Assembly (NCBI GenBank): GCA_031550435.1
Contig: JAVBOO010000011.1
Location: 20,596-84,595, forward strand
Source: JAVBOO01 sp031550435
Lineage (GTDB): Bacteria > Bacillota > Clostridia > Lachnospirales > WRAX01
Direction: 5' to 3'
Length of the DNA: 64,000 bases
The notes beneath the pieces were generated by a model, which searched no databases, was not told where the DNA came from, and saw only the letters and a list, made by a program, of their open reading frames with translations. Shown here piece after piece: positions 1-9,976 of the stretch. Positions within the stretch are counted from its first letter, which is position 1, and every line of letters begins with the position of its first letter. The position numbers and the translations under genes were made by a program.

Positions 1-3000
1 CCCGGGCCGTAGAAGTTTTCCGCCTTAACGGTTATATAGCCGCCGTGCTCGGTCGGTGTTGCTTTGTTTGCAGGATCCGCTTCATCATAAACAGTCTTGA
101 GCGATTTGGCCATGAACTGACCAAGTACTGCGACTGTCGCAACGTTATGAACACAGTTTTGCTCCGTAACGTTGTCCTCTCCGTCAGCGGCAATGTAATC
201 GGTAGCATAGTTGGTGTCAATCTTACCCGAGAAGAAATACTTCATATCGTTAACGGGAACAAAGTATACGTCGTTGTCGTACTCCGCAAGAGCCTGAGGA
301 GTAGTCGATACAAACGCGAAGCTGACCTTAACGCCTCTTCTTATGATCGAGCTTCTTGTAAGCTCCCAGGAAACAAGTTGTCTGCCTTCAACCATGGTCA
401 TTTTTACAGAACCCGGTACAATGTCGATACCCGTTTCCAGAGAAATAACACCGATGTTTTCCTTAAACTTAAATCCTGCGGGAAGATAATCATAAACCTT
501 TCCGCCTTCGATATCTTTCAGAGCATCATTTGCGTTACCTACTGTCACTATCCAACCAAGATTAACATTTGATGTTAAAATCTTGTGTTCGGTTGTCTCC
601 CAAGCTTCAGGCATACTCTCTTTTCCCGAAGGGATAAACTTTGCTTCCTTAAAGATACCGGGCTGAATATAAATATCGTGGTATTTAACATCAAAGTCAG
701 CCTGATAACGTACAGCCGACGAAGCGTCGTTATCCCAGTTGTTTCCGTCTTCGGAATCAAACATAGCCATGCCTTCGCCGCTCCTAAGCGTTACGGCTGC
801 GTTGTCTTTGGTATAGAAAGCCGCGCTGTTGATATCACTGAATGTTCCGCCCTCTTCATGCAAGTGGTTTCTGGCAGCAGTTACATCAGTAAGCTTCGTG
901 TAATAAGTCAATGTCACGGAAGCGGTCGCAGTGCTCGGTAAATTTATTGCGTTTTCAAATTCGAATGTCGCGTAACCGCCGGCAACCGTTACCCTGCTGC
1001 TTTCGAGTATATAATTCTGGTTACCCGGAACATTCGCAAACGTGACGAATACCTCTCTGGACAAGTCGACCGTTTCATAAACCGGAAGCTTATCTACTAT
1101 CTTGGTTATCGGAAGAACCTTGTTTTTATCGTAATTTGTAACTATAACCGAATAAGCGCGGTAATAACTCGTAGAATTTGCGGGCTCCTCGGTCCAGCGT
1201 GTGAGCTGAATGTCGGTTATTCCTTTTTTGTTGTCTTCGGTAAGGTAGTTTATGTTATAAGACGATGAAGGCAATTTTATGGAAATACCGTTATTATTCT
1301 TAACTATTCCGGCGAGAATGCTTGACTTTCTGGCTGCAACAGTCGAGCTCGAGGAAAAATAGTAGTAACCGTTCATCGAAGACGACACGTCCGTTCCGCC
1401 TACACCCACTGCCTGACCTTTCTGATAAAACGCGTGCGATGTATTGGTCTTTGACTCATCCGTCGAACTTCCCGTGAAAAAGTCAGGCTGTATCTCGCAT
1501 TCCAATGTTACGATGATACTGTGCCCCATCGGCAGAGAATACCTCTTGTCATTCGTGGCATTGTCATTAGGATTGCCGTCAAAGGCCCATCTGTATGCCC
1601 TTGCACTGGGGGTAAATAACCTGTTGTCTCCGGCGGTGGTAAACGGCACCCCGCCGTTAAGCTCAAACCTGCTCGTCAAATCCGCAACCTGGTTTTGGTT
1701 TTCGTCACAGTGTATAACCTTAAATCCTATAAGTTTTACTCCGACAGGGAAATCGTCGCCAAAGCCCGCTATTTTAGCGTCTTCCGCAGGCGTAATTCCT
1801 GTTTGGTTGTTGTTTGTCAGCTTTAAAGTAAAGTTAACTCTGTTGAGGTTAGGGTCAGACTCGGGAGTCTTATCCTCATAGTTTACCTTTTTAATCGCAT
1901 CGTCAGCCGGATTTACATACTGCGTTGTTTTCGTAATCTGAATTATCGGAAGTAACGGGACAACCGTAATTTCGCAGCTTCCTTCAGCGCCGGTCGTCGG
2001 GTTTTCTCCGGTACCGCCGCCACCGCCGCCTGGGCCGGGGCCGTAACCCGTTCTGTCATAAACGATAAATGTATTCTTGATTGTTATGCCGCCTGCGGGA
2101 GCATTGTAAATAGCGCCCCTGTAAAGTACGTTAATTTCTGTTCCCGGTGCGAAGCTGACCGTATTGGTTATACCAATAACTATCCTGAGCGTTCCGGTTG
2201 AAGGATCGTCGGTGGCAATATAGTCCGCGGAGGGAAGCGTAACAAAGCTTGAACTTCCTTTAACTTTGTATTTAATCGTTACCTCCGGGGCTCCGGGATT
2301 AATCAGTTTCAAATGCGCCTTATCGTATTTGTCGACTATAATCGGATTATTGAGACTCATAGGCGTAGAGTTTGCCGGTTCGTCTACTTTAATAATCTGG
2401 GTGTATTCTACTATGTCCCCGTTAAAGAAAACCGTTTTAGCGGTGGCATCGGAAACACCCTTGTCTTTCAGTGTTTTATTGATTGCAACTTTACCGTTAG
2501 AAACCTGAGGATATCTGAACTCATGGAAGGCTACACCGGCATATGCAAAATTGCCCAAATCGCTATAAATCTCTTCGTGAGTCAGTTCCTGCCCGTCTTT
2601 GCTGTATTTATACTCGTAGGAAACGCCGGCATAGTTGTCAAAAGACTTTTCGTTTGTTCCCGGAGGACAGGTAAATGCAGGGTTTGTTTCAAATACCAGG
2701 TATATGAACTCGCCGTCATCATGGGTAAAGCCCTTTGTAACTTTAACTCCTATATCGTTCGCCTTATCGCAGAACACGAAATCAATGCTTGTAATCTTCG
2801 TGATATCAACGCCGGCAATTTGGGAAAGATCAACAAGCTTTTTGGCTGCTTTCTCTTCCGCGCTCGGATTCACCAACCCGTTGTAAGGATTGAACGGAAC
2901 CTCTATAACGACTCTTACGCCGCCCATATTGATGTTAACGTTATATTTTTCCGTGGTAAAAGCCGAAAATACAGGAAGATATAAAAGCGTCGGGTGCATT

Positions 3001-4361
3001 TCGGAATTGTTCCAACCGTAATCCGTTACGGAGAATTTATCCGCAGCGTTGTCCTGGTTATACTTGAACTCAGCAACGGCAAAAACAGCCGTCCTGTAAT
3101 TAACGCCGTACTTACTGGTTTGATCGATTAACGAGTCAGGGTACATGTTTGTAACCCAACTTCTGTCCATGTTGACTTTTTTAATATGGCTGCTGCCGTT
3201 TAAAACAGTTTCTTCGGCCGGACCGTCGGTAGCTCTCTTAATAATGAACTCGTTTTGGCCTTCGAGCATAGCTCGAAGTTGACCGTCTATAGCCGAAAGC
3301 GAGCTGCCGACATAGCTGAATTCACTTCCAGCTTCGCCCGTAACCAGCCGCGTCGAAATATGCTGCTCGGAGTTGGGTGCCAGAACTAAAGGATTATAAT
3401 TAATTTCTAAGCGAAACTCTTCTGTATATTGAGGAAGCTCCGCGCTTGTATCAGAAGAAGTTCTTATATACTCATATATAAGAATATATCCTTCCGAGGC
3501 GTTGCCGCTTATAATGACTTTCGCAAGTTCTCCCTCGGAAAGGCCGCTTAAAGTCCAGTCTGTGCCGTAAGTGCCGAATTCTTTAGGAACTCTTAGCTCC
3601 GCTGCCATTCTGATCTCCGAAGCAAACTCCGTTCCGGTCTTAATGGGAGGATTAATACGGTTGTTTACAGCGTGGTACGTAAAACATACCTTGCCCGTGG
3701 TATCCGTGAATAAATGATTTATAACTCCCGAAGATGTCTTATCTATATGCGAATTCCACTCAAGCTTTGCGGTCGCTCCAAAAAACGCTTTTGCCGTATC
3801 GGAGTCATCGGGTAATTTCGGCAGTGATGTATCGCCGTATTCAACACCGTTGTAGAAAGTCCATGCTTTGAGCTGGCGCTCGAACCCGTTCTCGGTTGTT
3901 CCGTTTGGCGCCATTAACAAGAAGGATAAGCCCAGCTGTCCGCCGAATTCCGTACCGCCGCTCATCAGGTCTTCCTGTGTTATTTCGTGAATTGTAATGC
4001 TATAAATACGAGTCTGCTCGTCAAATGAGAACGACACGCCGTCCATTGAAATACCCGTTGGTATTATACCCTCCGGAATATAAACGCGAAACGTAAGGTC
4101 AACGAATTTTTCGTCTGCCGCTACGTTCGAAACGCCTACATTCAGGAGAGCCTGACAAGTTTCTCCGCTTTCAAAATATGTAGGAACTTGCTCGTCTCCG
4201 ACAAGCTTAACACCTTTTACGTCAAGCTTTTGGATTACTACCATATTAGGAGTTAATGCTGTAATCATTTTGTGGCTGTCTGCTTTGACGGAAAGGTTGA
4301 TGCCCTGTGCCGTTAAAATCAAGGCCAGCGCCAACGCAATCATCTTTAATGGATTTTTAAT
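1..4361 (-). CDS. Large secreted surface/adhesin-like protein, 5' part only (runs off left edge)
   Basis: An uninterrupted minus-strand frame runs from about 4361 through position 1 with no stop, at least 1453 codons, so the C-terminus and any cell-wall anchor are outside the window. The N-terminus is a signal peptide: a lysine-containing start (KNPLK), a hydrophobic core (IALALALILTA), then a likely cleavage near VKA. The best start is an ATT codon at 4361, because a GGGAGGG ribosome binding site ends 6 nt upstream of it; the first in-frame ATG (4343) would remove the charged n-region. The mature part looks beta-rich, with repeating units such as TKTTQYVNPAD and INKTLKDKG that resemble DUF11/isopeptide-type adhesin repeats, and a glycine-rich linker near residue 775 (codons around 2015-2045). 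Function in surface attachment is inferred only from this architecture. Confidence 0.8.
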   Translation of the reverse strand, partial: MKNPLKMIALALALILTAQGINLSVKADSHKMITALTPNMVVIQKLDVKGVKLVGDEQVPTYFESGETCQALLNVGVSNVAADEKFVDLTFRVYIPEGIIPTGISMDGVSFSFDEQTRIYSITIHEITQEDLMSGGTEFGGQLGLSFLLMAPNGTTENGFERQLKAWTFYNGVEYGDTSLPKLPDDSDTAKAFFGATAKLEWNSHIDKTSSGVINHLFTDTTGKVCFTYHAVNNRINPPIKTGTEFASEIRMAAELRVPKEFGTYGTDWTLSGLSEGELAKVIISGNASEGYILIYEYIRTSSDTSAELPQYTEEFRLEINYNPLVLAPNSEQHISTRLVTGEAGSEFSYVGSSLSAIDGQLRAMLEGQNEFIIKRATDGPAEETVLNGSSHIKKVNMDRSWVTNMYPDSLIDQTSKYGVNYRTAVFAVAEFKYNQDNAADKFSVTDYGWNNSEMHPTLLYLPVFSAFTTEKYNVNINMGGVRVVIEVPFNPYNGLVNPSAEEKAAKKLVDLSQIAGVDITKITSIDFVFCDKANDIGVKVTKGFTHDDGEFIYLVFETNPAFTCPPGTNEKSFDNYAGVSYEYKYSKDGQELTHEEIYSDLGNFAYAGVAFHEFRYPQVSNGKVAINKTLKDKGVSDATAKTVFFNGDIVEYTQIIKVDEPANSTPMSLNNPIIVDKYDKAHLKLINPGAPEVTIKYKVKGSSSFVTLPSADYIATDDPSTGTLRIVIGITNTVSFAPGTEINVLYRGAIYNAPAGGITIKNTFIVYDRTGYGPGPGGGGGGTGENPTTGAEGSCEITVVPLLPIIQITKTTQYVNPADDAIKKVNYEDKTPESDPNLNRVNFTLKLTNNNQTGITPAEDAKIAGFGDDFPVGVKLIGFKVIHCDENQNQVADLTSRFELNGGVPFTTAGDNRLFTPSARAYRWAFDGNPNDNATNDKRYSLPMGHSIIVTLECEIQPDFFTGSSTDESKTNTSHAFYQKGQAVGVGGTDVSSSMNGYYYFSSSSTVAARKSSILAGIVKNNNGISIKLPSSSYNINYLTEDNKKGITDIQLTRWTEEPANSTSYYRAYSVIVTNYDKNKVLPITKIVDKLPVYETVDLSREVFVTFANVPGNQNYILESSRVTVAGGYATFEFENAINLPSTATASVTLTYYTKLTDVTAARNHLHEEGGTFSDINSAAFYTKDNAAVTLRSGEGMAMFDSEDGNNWDNDASSAVRYQADFDVKYHDIYIQPGIFKEAKFIPSGKESMPEAWETTEHKILTSNVNLGWIVTVGNANDALKDIEGGKVYDYLPAGFKFKENIGVISLETGIDIVPGSVKMTMVEGRQLVSWELTRSSIIRRGVKVSFAFVSTTPQALAEYDNDVYFVPVNDMKYFFSGKIDTNYATDYIAADGEDNVTEQNCVHNVATVAVLGQFMAKSLKTVYDEADPANKATPTEHGGYITVKAENFYGP

Positions 4362-4504
4362 GATAATCCCTCCCAATTCAAATTTGGTTTTTCTCGGATC
4401 GGAAATGTCTATGATGTGTAAATATGTATCGGAGAAAAACGCACTTTGTATTACATATCTTTATTAGCTGCGGCACTCAATAGAAACAGGTTGCCCGCGT
4501 AGTA

Positions 4505-4533
4505 ATTATACATTGATGCACAAAAAAAAGCAA
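4505..4533 (-). promoter_or_regulatory. Candidate sigma-A promoter for the large surface protein
   Basis: Read on the minus strand there is TTGCTT (4533-4528), a 17-bp spacer and a perfect TATAAT (4510-4505). It would give a leader of about 140 nt before the start at 4361. This is a sequence match only. Confidence 0.5.
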
Positions 4534-5157
4534 TTCAAAAAATTTACAGCATTTTCAGAATTTTTCGTTGTATTTAACACTAACAGTTTTTGGAATAAAA
4601 TTTATGAGAAAACCACAAAAATTATTCTTCTGCCCATAACCCTTAAATTTCGGCATTTTCTTCGTCAAAACACGCATAATCTCCATCATCGCTCAAGTAC
4701 TTATCCAAGCATTTTTACTAAATTTGCCACATTATTTTTGTTATAATTTACTAAATCTTAATGTTTGCCGGCTAATGATTTCCATTTATTTATTACCAAA
4801 TCGTAACTAAAATGAAACTAAACTGTAATCATTATAATTTTTAGCGAATACAAATTCACCTCCCGCGTTTTCTCATAAAGCAAGCGAAGGTTTAAAAACG
4901 TTGCCGAATAATCCGCGAACAAATCTGCTACTCTTTAATTATTACTTCGGCGGCAATAAGTAAACGCTGTTTTCCCTCGAGGATACCTCGCCGGTATATT
5001 CCCTTTTGCCGAGCAGTGTGACAGTTTTATCCTCGGCTGCCCCGCCGCGCTTGAAACCTTCCCGGCCTCCAACGACAACTTTATCATGGCAAAGCCGGGA
5101 AAATGCTTGCCGGCATACCTCTATGCTAACATTTTTTCAAATTCCGCCCAAAATCTA
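4534..5157. other. Intergenic region between the surface protein and gyrB
   Basis: This AT-rich stretch separates two divergent genes. It contains a 77-codon plus-strand frame at 4513-4746, but its Lys/Phe/Asn-rich low-complexity composition and lack of a ribosome binding site make it unlikely to be a gene. Around 4938 there is a short match (ATTACTTCGGC) to the inverted right end of repeat family R2, too short to be sure of. I see no DnaA-box cluster, tRNA or clear terminator here. Confidence 0.4.
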
Positions 5158-5186
5158 TTTTAATCTCGTTTGTAGTGTGGTATAAT
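5158..5186 (+). promoter_or_regulatory. Candidate gyrB promoter with extended -10
   Basis: A perfect TATAAT lies at 5181-5186, preceded by TGG (extended -10, TGn). The -35 position 17 bp upstream (5158-5163, TTTTAA) is poor, as is common for extended -10 promoters. The gyrB start is about 100 nt downstream. Confidence 0.55.
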
Positions 5187-5292
5187 ACAAATATAAAGCG
5201 TGCGAAAAAAAGCCTGTTTTTTCGAAAATCAGCAAGGCTGTTTTTTTATGGGTTTTTCGCCGGGTCATAAAGCCATTAAACAAGGAGTTAAT

Positions 5293-7197
5293 ATGTCACA
5301 CGAATATACTTCAGCCGATATCAAGGTATTGGAAGGTTTGGAGCCTGTAAGGCTTCGCCCCGGCATGTACATCGGCTCGACCTCTTCAAGAGGTCTGCAC
5401 CACCTGGTATACGAAATTGTCGATAATGCCGTAGACGAGGCTCTTGCAGGATACTGTACGGAGATCGAAGTCGAAGTCCTGCCCGATAACTCTGTTTCGG
5501 TTCTGGACAACGGCAGAGGCATACCCGTCGACATCCAAAAGCAAAAAGGCATACCCGCTGTCGAGGTTGTATTTACCGTGCTCCATGCCGGAGGAAAGTT
5601 CGGTGGAGACGGCTACAAGGTGTCGGGCGGTTTGCACGGTGTCGGAGCGTCCGTCGTGAACGCTCTTTCAGAAATGCTCACCGTTCAAGTCTATACGGGC
5701 GGAAAAATACACGAAATGGAATACAGCCGCGGCGAAGTCGTCCGCAAGCTTGAAGTTGTCGGCGATACGGACAGGCACGGAACCTTGGTTCATTTCCTGC
5801 CGGACAAGACAATTTTTGAAGAGACCGTGTTCGACATTGAGGTTCTTAAGCAGCGTCTGCGTGAAACCGCGTTTTTGACAAAAGGCCTTAAAATTATACT
5901 GAGGGACAGGCGTGTCGAGCCTGTTTTTGAGCGCAGCTACCATTATGAAGGCGGCATCAAGCAGTTTGTCGAATACATCAACAAGAACAAAACACCTATA
6001 TATGATAAGATTTTTTATGCCGAGGCAACAAAGGACGGGATTTACGTCGAAGTCAGTCTTCAGCATAACGACGGCTTTCTGGAAAACACTTACAGTTTCG
6101 TGAATAACATAAACACTACAGACGGCGGTTTCCACCTCGTCGGCTTCCGCTCTGCGCTTACGAAAACCGTCAACGACTACGGCCGGAAATACGGTTTTAT
6201 TAAAGAAGCCGATAAAAATCTGACCGGTGACGATGTTCGGGAAGGCCTTACATCAATAATCAGCATAAAAATCGAGAACCCTCAGTTTGAAGGCCAGACA
6301 AAGACAAAACTGGGTAACAGCGAGGCGCGTCAGCCCGTTGAATCGACGGTCAGCGAATTCCTCGAGTACTTTCTTGAAGAAAACCCCGCCGTTGGCAAAA
6401 TTATAGTTGAAAAGGCTCTCATGGCCTCCCGCGCCAGAGATGCGGCAAAAAAAGCGAGAGACCTTGTTAGAAGAAAGTCTGTACTTGAAAGCGGCAGACT
6501 GCCCGGCAAACTTGCCGACTGTCTCGAGAAAGACCCCGAAAAGTGTGAAATTTACCTAGTCGAAGGAGACTCGGCCGGCGGCAGCGCAAAAGGTGCGAGA
6601 ACGCCAAAAACTCAGGCGATACTTCCTCTCAGAGGTAAGATTCTAAACGTTGAGAAATCAAGGCTCGATAAAATACTGGGAAACGAAGAAATCAAAGCTA
6701 TGATAACCGCCTTCGGTACCGGTATCCACGATGAGTTTGACATTTCAAAACTTCGTTACCATAAGATAATTCTTATGACCGACGCGGACGTTGACGGCTC
6801 ACATATCCGTATTTTGCTTTTGACCTTTATTTTCAGGTTCATGCCCGAACTTATAACAGAAGGTAAAATTTATATAGCCCAGCCGCCATTATATAAAGTG
6901 GAAAAGGGCAAGAACGAATACTATGCCTACTCTGACGACGAGCTTGCTTCAATATTAAACGAGATCGGAAGAGACGGCATCAAACCCATACAGCGTTACA
7001 AAGGCTTAGGCGAGATGGATGCCGGCCAGCTTTGGGAAACGACGATGGACCCCGCAAGGCGCGTGCTTAAAAAGTGCGATTTGATGGATGCAATCGCCGC
7101 GGATGAAGTTTTCTCCCGTTTGATGGGCGAAAAGGTCGAGCCGAGACGCGAATTTATAGAAGAGAACGCGTTAAACGTCAAGAATTTGGACGTTTAA
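5293..7197 (+). CDS. gyrB: DNA gyrase subunit B
   Basis: ATPase subunit of DNA gyrase, which introduces negative supercoils as an A2B2 complex with GyrA. The start is the ATG at 5293, placed by AAGGAG at 5282-5287; the frame is open upstream to 5200 but that extension is unlike GyrB. The 634-residue product has the usual length of the short Gram-positive form. The N-terminal GHKL ATPase shows EIVDNAVDEA and DNGRGIPV, and GGLHGVGASVVNAL follows. The TOPRIM domain shows EGDSAGGSAKGAR and the metal-binding DADVDGSH. The C-terminus ends with the QRYKGLGEM region. gyrA begins 48 nt downstream, so the two are probably co-transcribed. dnaA, dnaN and recF, its usual neighbours, are not here. Confidence 0.98.
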   Translation: MSHEYTSADIKVLEGLEPVRLRPGMYIGSTSSRGLHHLVYEIVDNAVDEALAGYCTEIEVEVLPDNSVSVLDNGRGIPVDIQKQKGIPAVEVVFTVLHAGGKFGGDGYKVSGGLHGVGASVVNALSEMLTVQVYTGGKIHEMEYSRGEVVRKLEVVGDTDRHGTLVHFLPDKTIFEETVFDIEVLKQRLRETAFLTKGLKIILRDRRVEPVFERSYHYEGGIKQFVEYINKNKTPIYDKIFYAEATKDGIYVEVSLQHNDGFLENTYSFVNNINTTDGGFHLVGFRSALTKTVNDYGRKYGFIKEADKNLTGDDVREGLTSIISIKIENPQFEGQTKTKLGNSEARQPVESTVSEFLEYFLEENPAVGKIIVEKALMASRARDAAKKARDLVRRKSVLESGRLPGKLADCLEKDPEKCEIYLVEGDSAGGSAKGARTPKTQAILPLRGKILNVEKSRLDKILGNEEIKAMITAFGTGIHDEFDISKLRYHKIILMTDADVDGSHIRILLLTFIFRFMPELITEGKIYIAQPPLYKVEKGKNEYYAYSDDELASILNEIGRDGIKPIQRYKGLGEMDAGQLWETTMDPARRVLKKCDLMDAIAADEVFSRLMGEKVEPRREFIEENALNVKNLDV

Positions 7198-7245
7198 CCG
7201 AAGCAATGTTTTTCGAACTTTTAGGCACTTTATTAGGAGACAGGT

Positions 7246-9855
7246 ATGAACGAAAACAAAGGCATTCAGCTTGTAAGAATAGAAGAGGAAGTCAAGAAGG
7301 CGTTTCTTGATTACTCGATGAGCGTTATAGTTGCCCGCGCTCTTCCCGATGTAAGAGACGGTTTAAAACCCGTTCACCGCAGGATACTTCACGCCATGAA
7401 CGAACTTAAGCTTGACCCTTCGAAGGGCTATAGAAAATGCGCCAAAATCGTCGGCGAAACGATGGGTAACTATCATCCGCACGGCGAATCTTCGATATAC
7501 GACGCTCTTGTCCGTATGGCGCAGGATTTCTCTATCAGGTACATGCTCGTTGACGGTCACGGCAACTTCGGCTCGCTTGACGGAGACGGGGCCGCCGCCC
7601 AGCGTTACACAGAGGCAAAGCTTTCGAAAATTTCTATGGAGCTTCTGTCAGACATTGATAAAGACACCGTAGATTTCGTTCCGAACTATGACGAAACCGA
7701 CAAAGAACCGACCGTACTACCCTCCCGTTTCCCGAACCTTCTTGTAAACGGTTCTGTCGGAATAGCGGTCGGAATGGCGACAAATATACCTCCGCACAAC
7801 CTTTCGGAGTCGATAGACGGCCTTGTCAGAATAATCGACAACAGAGTCAACGAAAACAGAGAAACCGATGTGAACGAACTGCTCACCCTTATCAAAGGAC
7901 CGGACTTCCCGACCGGCGCGAACATACTCGGCACATCAGGTATACACCGCGCCTACCGTACCGGGAGAGGCAAAATTCTTGTCCGCTCCGATGCGGTTAT
8001 AGAGCCGATGGGACATGGCAGAGAAATGATAGTCGTAACTTCTATACCTTACCAAGTCAATAAAGCCAAGCTCATCGAAAAAATAGCCGACCTCGTCAAG
8101 GAAAAGAAAGTTGAAGGTATACAGGACCTGCGCGACGAATCGAACCGCGAAGGCATCAGAATCGTTATTGAGCTTAAAAAAGACACGAACGCGAACGTTG
8201 TCCTTAACAATCTCTACAAATATTCTCAGCTCCAGGAAAGCTACGGAATAAACCTTCTTGCGCTGTCAAAAAACAAGCCGAAACTGTTTACACTTTCGGA
8301 ACTGCTGACGGAATACCTCGACCACCGTAAGGAAGTTACAACCAGACGCACTCAGTTTGAGCTGAACAAGGCTTTAAAACGCGCGCATATAGTTGAGGGC
8401 TTTTTGATTGCGCTTGACCATATCGACGAGATAATATCTATTATCCGGGCAAACCGCGAAATTTCCCGCTCAAAGGAGATAATCAGCGAGCGTTTCGGTC
8501 TCTCGCCGGAACAGGCGGACGCAATCGTAGAAATGCGCCTGCGTGCGCTGTCCGGTCTCGAAAGAGAGAAGCTCGAAGCCGAATACAATGAACTGCTCGC
8601 ACTTATAGACGAGTGCAGAGCAATACTGACAGACGAGACAAAACTCTATAGCGTTATCAGAGCCGAGCTTATCGCAGTGAAGACAAAATTCGGTGACGAG
8701 CGCAGAACAAAAATCGTACGCTACGAAGGAGAAATTAACGACGAAGATCTGATAGAAGAAGATATGTGCGTAATAACGCTCTCGCAGTACGACTACATCA
8801 AGCGCATATCTCTCTCGGAATATAAAAGCCAAAACAGAGGCGGAAAAGGAATCATCGGCGTTACTATGCGTGACGAAGACGATATCAAGCGCATGTTCCT
8901 CGCCCATTCCCATGACTATGTGCTTTTCTTTACAAACAAGGGCAGAGTCTACCGCATTAAGGCTTACGAAATTCCCGAAGCCGGCAGAACCGCTAAAGGC
9001 ATGGCGCTTGTCAATCTTCTCAGGCTCAGTTCCGATGAAAAGATTGCGGCAGCAATTCCGATTGCCGATAAGGGCGGCGATGCAAAAGAATCGGAAAACG
9101 ATGACGAGTTTGATACAGACGAGACAACCGGCGATTACCTCATCATGGTATCCAAAAACGGCATAATAAAGAAAACATTGCTCGATCGCTACGCAAACAT
9201 CAGAAGCAAGGGTTTGACGGCGCTGAATATCCGCGAAGGCGACGAACTCATCGCCGTGCTTCAAACAGACGGCCGGTCTGATGTAATGATTGCCACAGGC
9301 AACGGAACAGGCATACGTTTCTCCGAGAAAGACGTGCGCCCGACAGGGCGTTCGGCATCCGGCGTAAAAGGCATCGAACTCAGCGAAGGCGATATAGTCA
9401 TCGGTGCGGTCAAGGTTGAGCACGGTCAAAAGATTTTGTCAGTTTCGTCGGGCGGTTACGGCAAATGTACCGAGGCTGACGAGTTTAGAACTCAGAGCCG
9501 CTCCGGAAAAGGCGTGAAAATTTATCGAACAACCGAGAAAACCGGCCGACTTGTCGGTATATGCGTTGCAAATGACAAGCAGGAGCTGATGCTTATAAAC
9601 TCGCTCGGCGTAATAATTCGTATAAGAATTGCCGATATCTCGACGACGGGCCGAGTCGCCTCGGGAGTCAAACTGATAAACCTTGACGAAGGCGTGAGCG
9701 TTGTAGCTTTGGCCAAAATCGAGGAAGACTATGTGGATTCGGATGAAACCGAGGAAGCTTTAGCCGAAGTAACCGATAATGAATCAACCGATTCAGCGAC
9801 TGCGGAGCAAGAAGAAAGCATTGCGGAAGAGGAGCATAAAAACGAAGACATATAA
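7246..9855 (+). CDS. gyrA: DNA gyrase subunit A
   Basis: Breakage-reunion subunit of gyrase. The start at 7246 follows TTAGGAGA. In the 869-residue product the N-terminal winged-helix region shows ALPDVRDGLKPVHRRIL and the catalytic tyrosine lies in AAQRYTEAKLS (about residue 121). The C-terminal beta-pinwheel contains a GyrA-box-like QNRGGKG, which is needed for DNA wrapping and separates gyrase from topoisomerase IV. The protein is longer than many GyrA proteins because of an acidic insertion within the pinwheel (about residues 607-622, KESENDDEFDTDE) and an acidic tail of some 45 residues rich in Glu, Asp, Ser and Thr. Acidic GyrA tails are known to tune supercoiling in other bacteria; that role here is inference. 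Confidence 0.98.
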   Translation: MNENKGIQLVRIEEEVKKAFLDYSMSVIVARALPDVRDGLKPVHRRILHAMNELKLDPSKGYRKCAKIVGETMGNYHPHGESSIYDALVRMAQDFSIRYMLVDGHGNFGSLDGDGAAAQRYTEAKLSKISMELLSDIDKDTVDFVPNYDETDKEPTVLPSRFPNLLVNGSVGIAVGMATNIPPHNLSESIDGLVRIIDNRVNENRETDVNELLTLIKGPDFPTGANILGTSGIHRAYRTGRGKILVRSDAVIEPMGHGREMIVVTSIPYQVNKAKLIEKIADLVKEKKVEGIQDLRDESNREGIRIVIELKKDTNANVVLNNLYKYSQLQESYGINLLALSKNKPKLFTLSELLTEYLDHRKEVTTRRTQFELNKALKRAHIVEGFLIALDHIDEIISIIRANREISRSKEIISERFGLSPEQADAIVEMRLRALSGLEREKLEAEYNELLALIDECRAILTDETKLYSVIRAELIAVKTKFGDERRTKIVRYEGEINDEDLIEEDMCVITLSQYDYIKRISLSEYKSQNRGGKGIIGVTMRDEDDIKRMFLAHSHDYVLFFTNKGRVYRIKAYEIPEAGRTAKGMALVNLLRLSSDEKIAAAIPIADKGGDAKESENDDEFDTDETTGDYLIMVSKNGIIKKTLLDRYANIRSKGLTALNIREGDELIAVLQTDGRSDVMIATGNGTGIRFSEKDVRPTGRSASGVKGIELSEGDIVIGAVKVEHGQKILSVSSGGYGKCTEADEFRTQSRSGKGVKIYRTTEKTGRLVGICVANDKQELMLINSLGVIIRIRIADISTTGRVASGVKLINLDEGVSVVALAKIEEDYVDSDETEEALAEVTDNESTDSATAEQEESIAEEEHKNEDI

Positions 9856-9881
9856 ACGTTTAGCCTGAAACCCCAGTAAAT

Positions 9882-9926
9882 AAAAGGCCGCCGGATTATT
9901 CTTTCAAATAGTCCGAGCGGCCTTTC
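9882..9926. terminator. Bidirectional intrinsic terminator between gyrA and blaR1-like gene
   Basis: An inverted repeat AAAGGCCGC...GCGGCCTTT with a GGA/TCC extension lies between the convergent gyrA and blaR1-like genes. The T-run is short on the plus strand and TTTTA on the minus strand. Confidence 0.7.
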
Positions 9927-9976
9927 CGTATCTCCGTACACAGCGGCAACCGGTGAAGCGTATTTTCGGTTGCCCT

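Noticed and set aside
2313..2984. 223-codon plus-strand frame inside the surface protein region
   Set aside because: The minus strand is continuously open with a coherent secreted protein; the plus-strand frame is its shadow.
4513..4746. 77-codon plus-strand frame before gyrB
   Set aside because: AT-rich intergenic DNA, low-complexity product and no ribosome binding site.
4930..4960. Possible inverted R2 end upstream of gyrB
   Set aside because: Only about 11 bases match well, which is too short to separate from chance.
8470..9429. 319-codon minus-strand frame opposite gyrA
   Set aside because: It is antisense to a certain gene, is Cys/Phe/Tyr-rich with no recognisable domain, and has no promoter or ribosome binding site; biased codon use in gyrA explains it.
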